Below the pieces are notes generated by a model, which was given only the letters and a program-made list of their open reading frames with translations, was not told where the DNA came from and did no database searches. From contig CAZKRU010000069.1 in assembly GCA_964555235.1 (NCBI GenBank), positions 1-23,746 of the forward strand: a stretch of DNA of 23,746 bases, in the 5' to 3' direction. The first letter of the stretch is position 1. Each line of letters begins with the position of its first letter. The translations under genes were made by a program, and so were the position numbers. Source of the stretch: CAZKRU01 sp964555235 (GTDB lineage: Bacteria > Verrucomicrobiota > Verrucomicrobiia > Methylacidiphilales > CAMAQI01). Of the stretch, positions 21,633 through 23,746 are shown one piece after another.

Positions 21633-23718
21633 TGCTGGAGATTTAACCACTCAATTCACCTACAACAACGTGAATTCCAAGCTCACAGTGAAAGATCCTG
21701 AGAATCACGTAACCGAAATGACCTATGATGATCTGCAGCGGCTTTCGACGACCAAAGATGCGCTGAACAAAGTGACGCAATTCGAGTACGGCACCAACTC
21801 CGGAAGCAGTGCGTTTAATTCGTCGGGATTCAAGCCAACCCAGGCGACCGATCCACGGCAATACCGCACGATCGTGGAGTACGACGCCTTGGGAAGAGCG
21901 ACAAAAAAGAAAGTGGAATACCAGACCGGCGTCTTTTCGGAGACAAGATCGGAATATGATGATGTGGGGAATGTAATTCACAGTTACGATCCCCTGAATC
22001 ATTTAACAAAAACGGATTACGACGGACTGAATCGGCCAACTCTTGTCACGTATGCGGACAACACGACCCAGCAACTGTTCTACACGAGCACGGGACTCAA
22101 GTACAAAACGATCAACGAAAATAGTGGGGTCACGGAGAGCGAGTTTGATGCCGCCGGTCGACCGGTGAAGGTTCTTTCACCTACCGTCAATGGACAACGA
22201 GCGGTAACGCAGTCGATTTATGATGCTGCGGGGAATGCGATTGAGACGATTAATCCGCGAGGGTTCCACTGGCATGCCGGTTATGATGCTCGAAATCGCA
22301 AGATTTATGACTATGCCCCGACCGACGAGAACGGAATCCAATCGGGGACTTGGACGGAGTACGATCTTGCCGGGAACGTCTTTGGAGTCACCGATTCCAT
22401 GGGATACCGAACGGAGAAGCATTACGATCCAGCGAACCGCTTGGTTGAAGTCGTGATGCCTTCGGTTCAAAAAGTGGATGGAACGTGGGCGCAACCGGTC
22501 GTGCAGACGACGTATGATAAAGTTGGCAATGTGCTGACGGTCAAGGATGCCAATAACCATGTGACCACGAATGTTTACGATGAGGTCAACCGGTTATTCA
22601 CCACGACGGATGCCGAAGGCATTGTGGTGACGAACACGTACGATGAGGTGGGGAACAAGCTCACGGTGAAGGATGGGAAGAATCAGACGACGACCTTTAC
22701 GTATGATGGTCTCAATCGCAACCTGACGACCGTGGATCCGCTGGGCCGCACGGTGACCTTTGCGTACGATGGGATGAATAAGACGGCTCGCCTTGATAGT
22801 CTTGGGCATGAAACCCAGTACGAATACGATTTGCGCAATCGCCTCGAGGAAGTTCACTATTTGGATCGTCTGCAAGATGACCGGATTTATGGATACGACC
22901 TCGTCGGAAATCTTCTCTCTGTTACCGAACCGGGGAAGGCGGGGAAAGCAGATGTCGGTTATACGTATGACGAGTTGAACCGAATTAAGACCGAAACCTC
23001 GGGTGGGGTGACGCACGTCTATGAGTACGACTTGGCCGGGAATCGCACAAAGACCACTTACGGCAATACGAACCGAGTGATCGATTCGACGTATGATGCG
23101 CTGAACCGATTGCTGACGATGACGGAGCCGAGTGGAACGACTCGTTATACTTACGACTTCAACAGTAATATCCGACAGTTGACGCTGCCGAATGGCGATA
23201 AGACGATCAACACGTTGGATGCGCTGAATCGAACGATCGTCAGTGAGAGTAAGAATGGCGGGAACTACCTGATTTCTCGCTATACGAATGCTTACGATTT
23301 GGTGGGGAATGTAGGCCGAATTACTGAGGAATACGGAGCGGGCGGAGCCGGAAACCGAGTGGTGACCAATTCCTATGACGATAATAATCGACTCCTTACG
23401 GAAGTCGTGACCGGTCAGGGAGCGATCACGACGACCTACACGTACGACGATGCCAACAACCGAAGCACGATGACCAAGGGGTCGGTCACAACGAACTACG
23501 CCTACAATACTCTCAATCAGTTGACGGGTTATTCGGACGGCTCCCAATCGATCACCCTGACGTACGACTTTAACGGGAATCGAAGCACCAAGAGTGGCGG
23601 GGGTTCCAGCACGACGTACACGTACGACAACGAAAATCGACTGATCCAGTCCGTGAAGGATGGAGGCACGCTGACCTTTACCTACGACTACCTGTTACCA
23701 CTTTCTTTAACATTGTAG
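21613..23718 (+). CDS. YD/RHS-repeat protein region, broken at both ends
   Basis: A 701-codon frame holding about 30 YD repeats (for example TEYDLAGNVF, NTYDEVGNKL, YEYDLAGNRT, STYDALNRLL), the beta-spiral units of RHS proteins that wrap around a cargo. It has no proper beginning: the frame opens at a GTG inside the RCC1 gene, directly after an in-frame TGA (21610-21612), with no ribosome binding site or signal peptide. It also lacks the conserved RHS core and any C-terminal toxin, because the repeat pattern stops at TFTYDY (codon ending 23691) and eight unrelated residues lead to a stop. It is either a remnant or the second half of an RCC1-RHS fusion split by one extra base near 21628-21630. 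Function as it stands is doubtful. Confidence 0.8.
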   Translation: MESFRFDAGDLTTQFTYNNVNSKLTVKDPENHVTEMTYDDLQRLSTTKDALNKVTQFEYGTNSGSSAFNSSGFKPTQATDPRQYRTIVEYDALGRATKKKVEYQTGVFSETRSEYDDVGNVIHSYDPLNHLTKTDYDGLNRPTLVTYADNTTQQLFYTSTGLKYKTINENSGVTESEFDAAGRPVKVLSPTVNGQRAVTQSIYDAAGNAIETINPRGFHWHAGYDARNRKIYDYAPTDENGIQSGTWTEYDLAGNVFGVTDSMGYRTEKHYDPANRLVEVVMPSVQKVDGTWAQPVVQTTYDKVGNVLTVKDANNHVTTNVYDEVNRLFTTTDAEGIVVTNTYDEVGNKLTVKDGKNQTTTFTYDGLNRNLTTVDPLGRTVTFAYDGMNKTARLDSLGHETQYEYDLRNRLEEVHYLDRLQDDRIYGYDLVGNLLSVTEPGKAGKADVGYTYDELNRIKTETSGGVTHVYEYDLAGNRTKTTYGNTNRVIDSTYDALNRLLTMTEPSGTTRYTYDFNSNIRQLTLPNGDKTINTLDALNRTIVSESKNGGNYLISRYTNAYDLVGNVGRITEEYGAGGAGNRVVTNSYDDNNRLLTEVVTGQGAITTTYTYDDANNRSTMTKGSVTTNYAYNTLNQLTGYSDGSQSITLTYDFNGNRSTKSGGGSSTTYTYDNENRLIQSVKDGGTLTFTYDYLLPLSLTL

Positions 23719-23746
23719 TCGTTTCCAAAATTGAGATCGCAAAATG
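23692..23746. other. Foreign-looking sequence breaking the YD repeats at the window edge
   Basis: From 23692 (CTGTTACCACTTTC) the YD pattern and its GC-rich wording end at once and an A/T-richer stretch begins. An ATG at 23744-23746 is preceded by GAGATCGCAAA, which could be a start with a weak Shine-Dalgarno. This is what the left end of an insertion sequence would look like, but only 55 bases are available. Confidence 0.25.

Noticed and set aside
21615..21633. Programmed +1 frameshift like prfB at GTT TGA
   Set aside because: The prfB signal uses CTT TGA with a Shine-Dalgarno three bases upstream. Here the valine anticodon would mispair after slipping, and the only GGAG lies too far upstream. 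Kept only as a minor alternative to a simple indel.
22594..23547. A 317-codon open frame antisense to the RHS region
   Set aside because: It mirrors the YD repeats: the complementary reading of a repetitive, biased sequence stays open by chance. It has no ribosome site and a low-complexity, Arg/Ile/Val-rich product.
1..23746. tRNA, rRNA, riboswitch or CRISPR features
   Set aside because: No cloverleaf, rRNA-like or regular spacer-repeat pattern was found when reading the gene gaps on either strand.

Overview
The window looks like a bacterial chromosome segment of medium GC content. The gene mix points to the PVC group, most likely a verrucomicrobial lineage. It includes HDOD proteins, a SUMF1-fold protein, a DUF2934 protein, a GxxExxY protein, a plant-like arabinokinase/galactokinase and a giant secreted RCC1/YD-repeat protein. 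That placement is an inference from gene content, because there is no rRNA gene to test it.

Layout. 1-1.1 kb: the edge of a possible divergent ORF, then an HDOD regulator with a perfect inverted repeat against its start codon. 1.1-1.8 kb: a type II toxin-antitoxin pair whose promoter is overlapped by a perfect 18-bp palindrome. 1.8-3.2 kb: ubiX and a DUF2071 protein. 3.2-5.2 kb: a strong hairpin, then lepA with its own promoter. 5.3-5.85 kb: an antisense GxxExxY gene flanked by near-identical 17-bp inverted repeats, sitting between lepA and lepB, which are neighbours in many bacteria. 5.9-12.5 kb: a tightly packed plus-strand run of lepB, HDOD-GAF, ABC exporter, GT-C-type membrane protein and secreted SUMF1-fold protein; the last four genes are joined by 1-4 base overlaps. 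12.5-15.8 kb: a minus-strand operon of galT, an inositol-monophosphatase-fold phosphatase and a GHMP sugar kinase, probably for galactose or a related sugar. 15.9-17.1 kb: a Tat-exported metallo-beta-lactamase-fold hydrolase and a DUF2934 protein. 17.25-23.7 kb: a 1459-residue secreted protein with 21 RCC1 blades (three sets of seven) that runs, one base out of frame, into a 700-residue YD/RHS-repeat coding region. That region loses its pattern about 50 bp before the window ends.

Three themes deserve attention. First, several genes that begin transcription units (lepA, galT, DUF2934, perhaps HDOD) have sigma70-like promoter elements placed so that the predicted transcript starts within about 0-4 bases of the start codon and have no Shine-Dalgarno, which suggests leaderless mRNAs. 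Second, the RCC1 protein shows a blade n / blade n+7 correspondence, indicating that a whole propeller was duplicated. Third, the RCC1-RHS junction would become one continuous reading frame if a single T were removed. No CRISPR array, tRNA or rRNA gene was seen, and no gene-free stretch exceeds about 210 bases.
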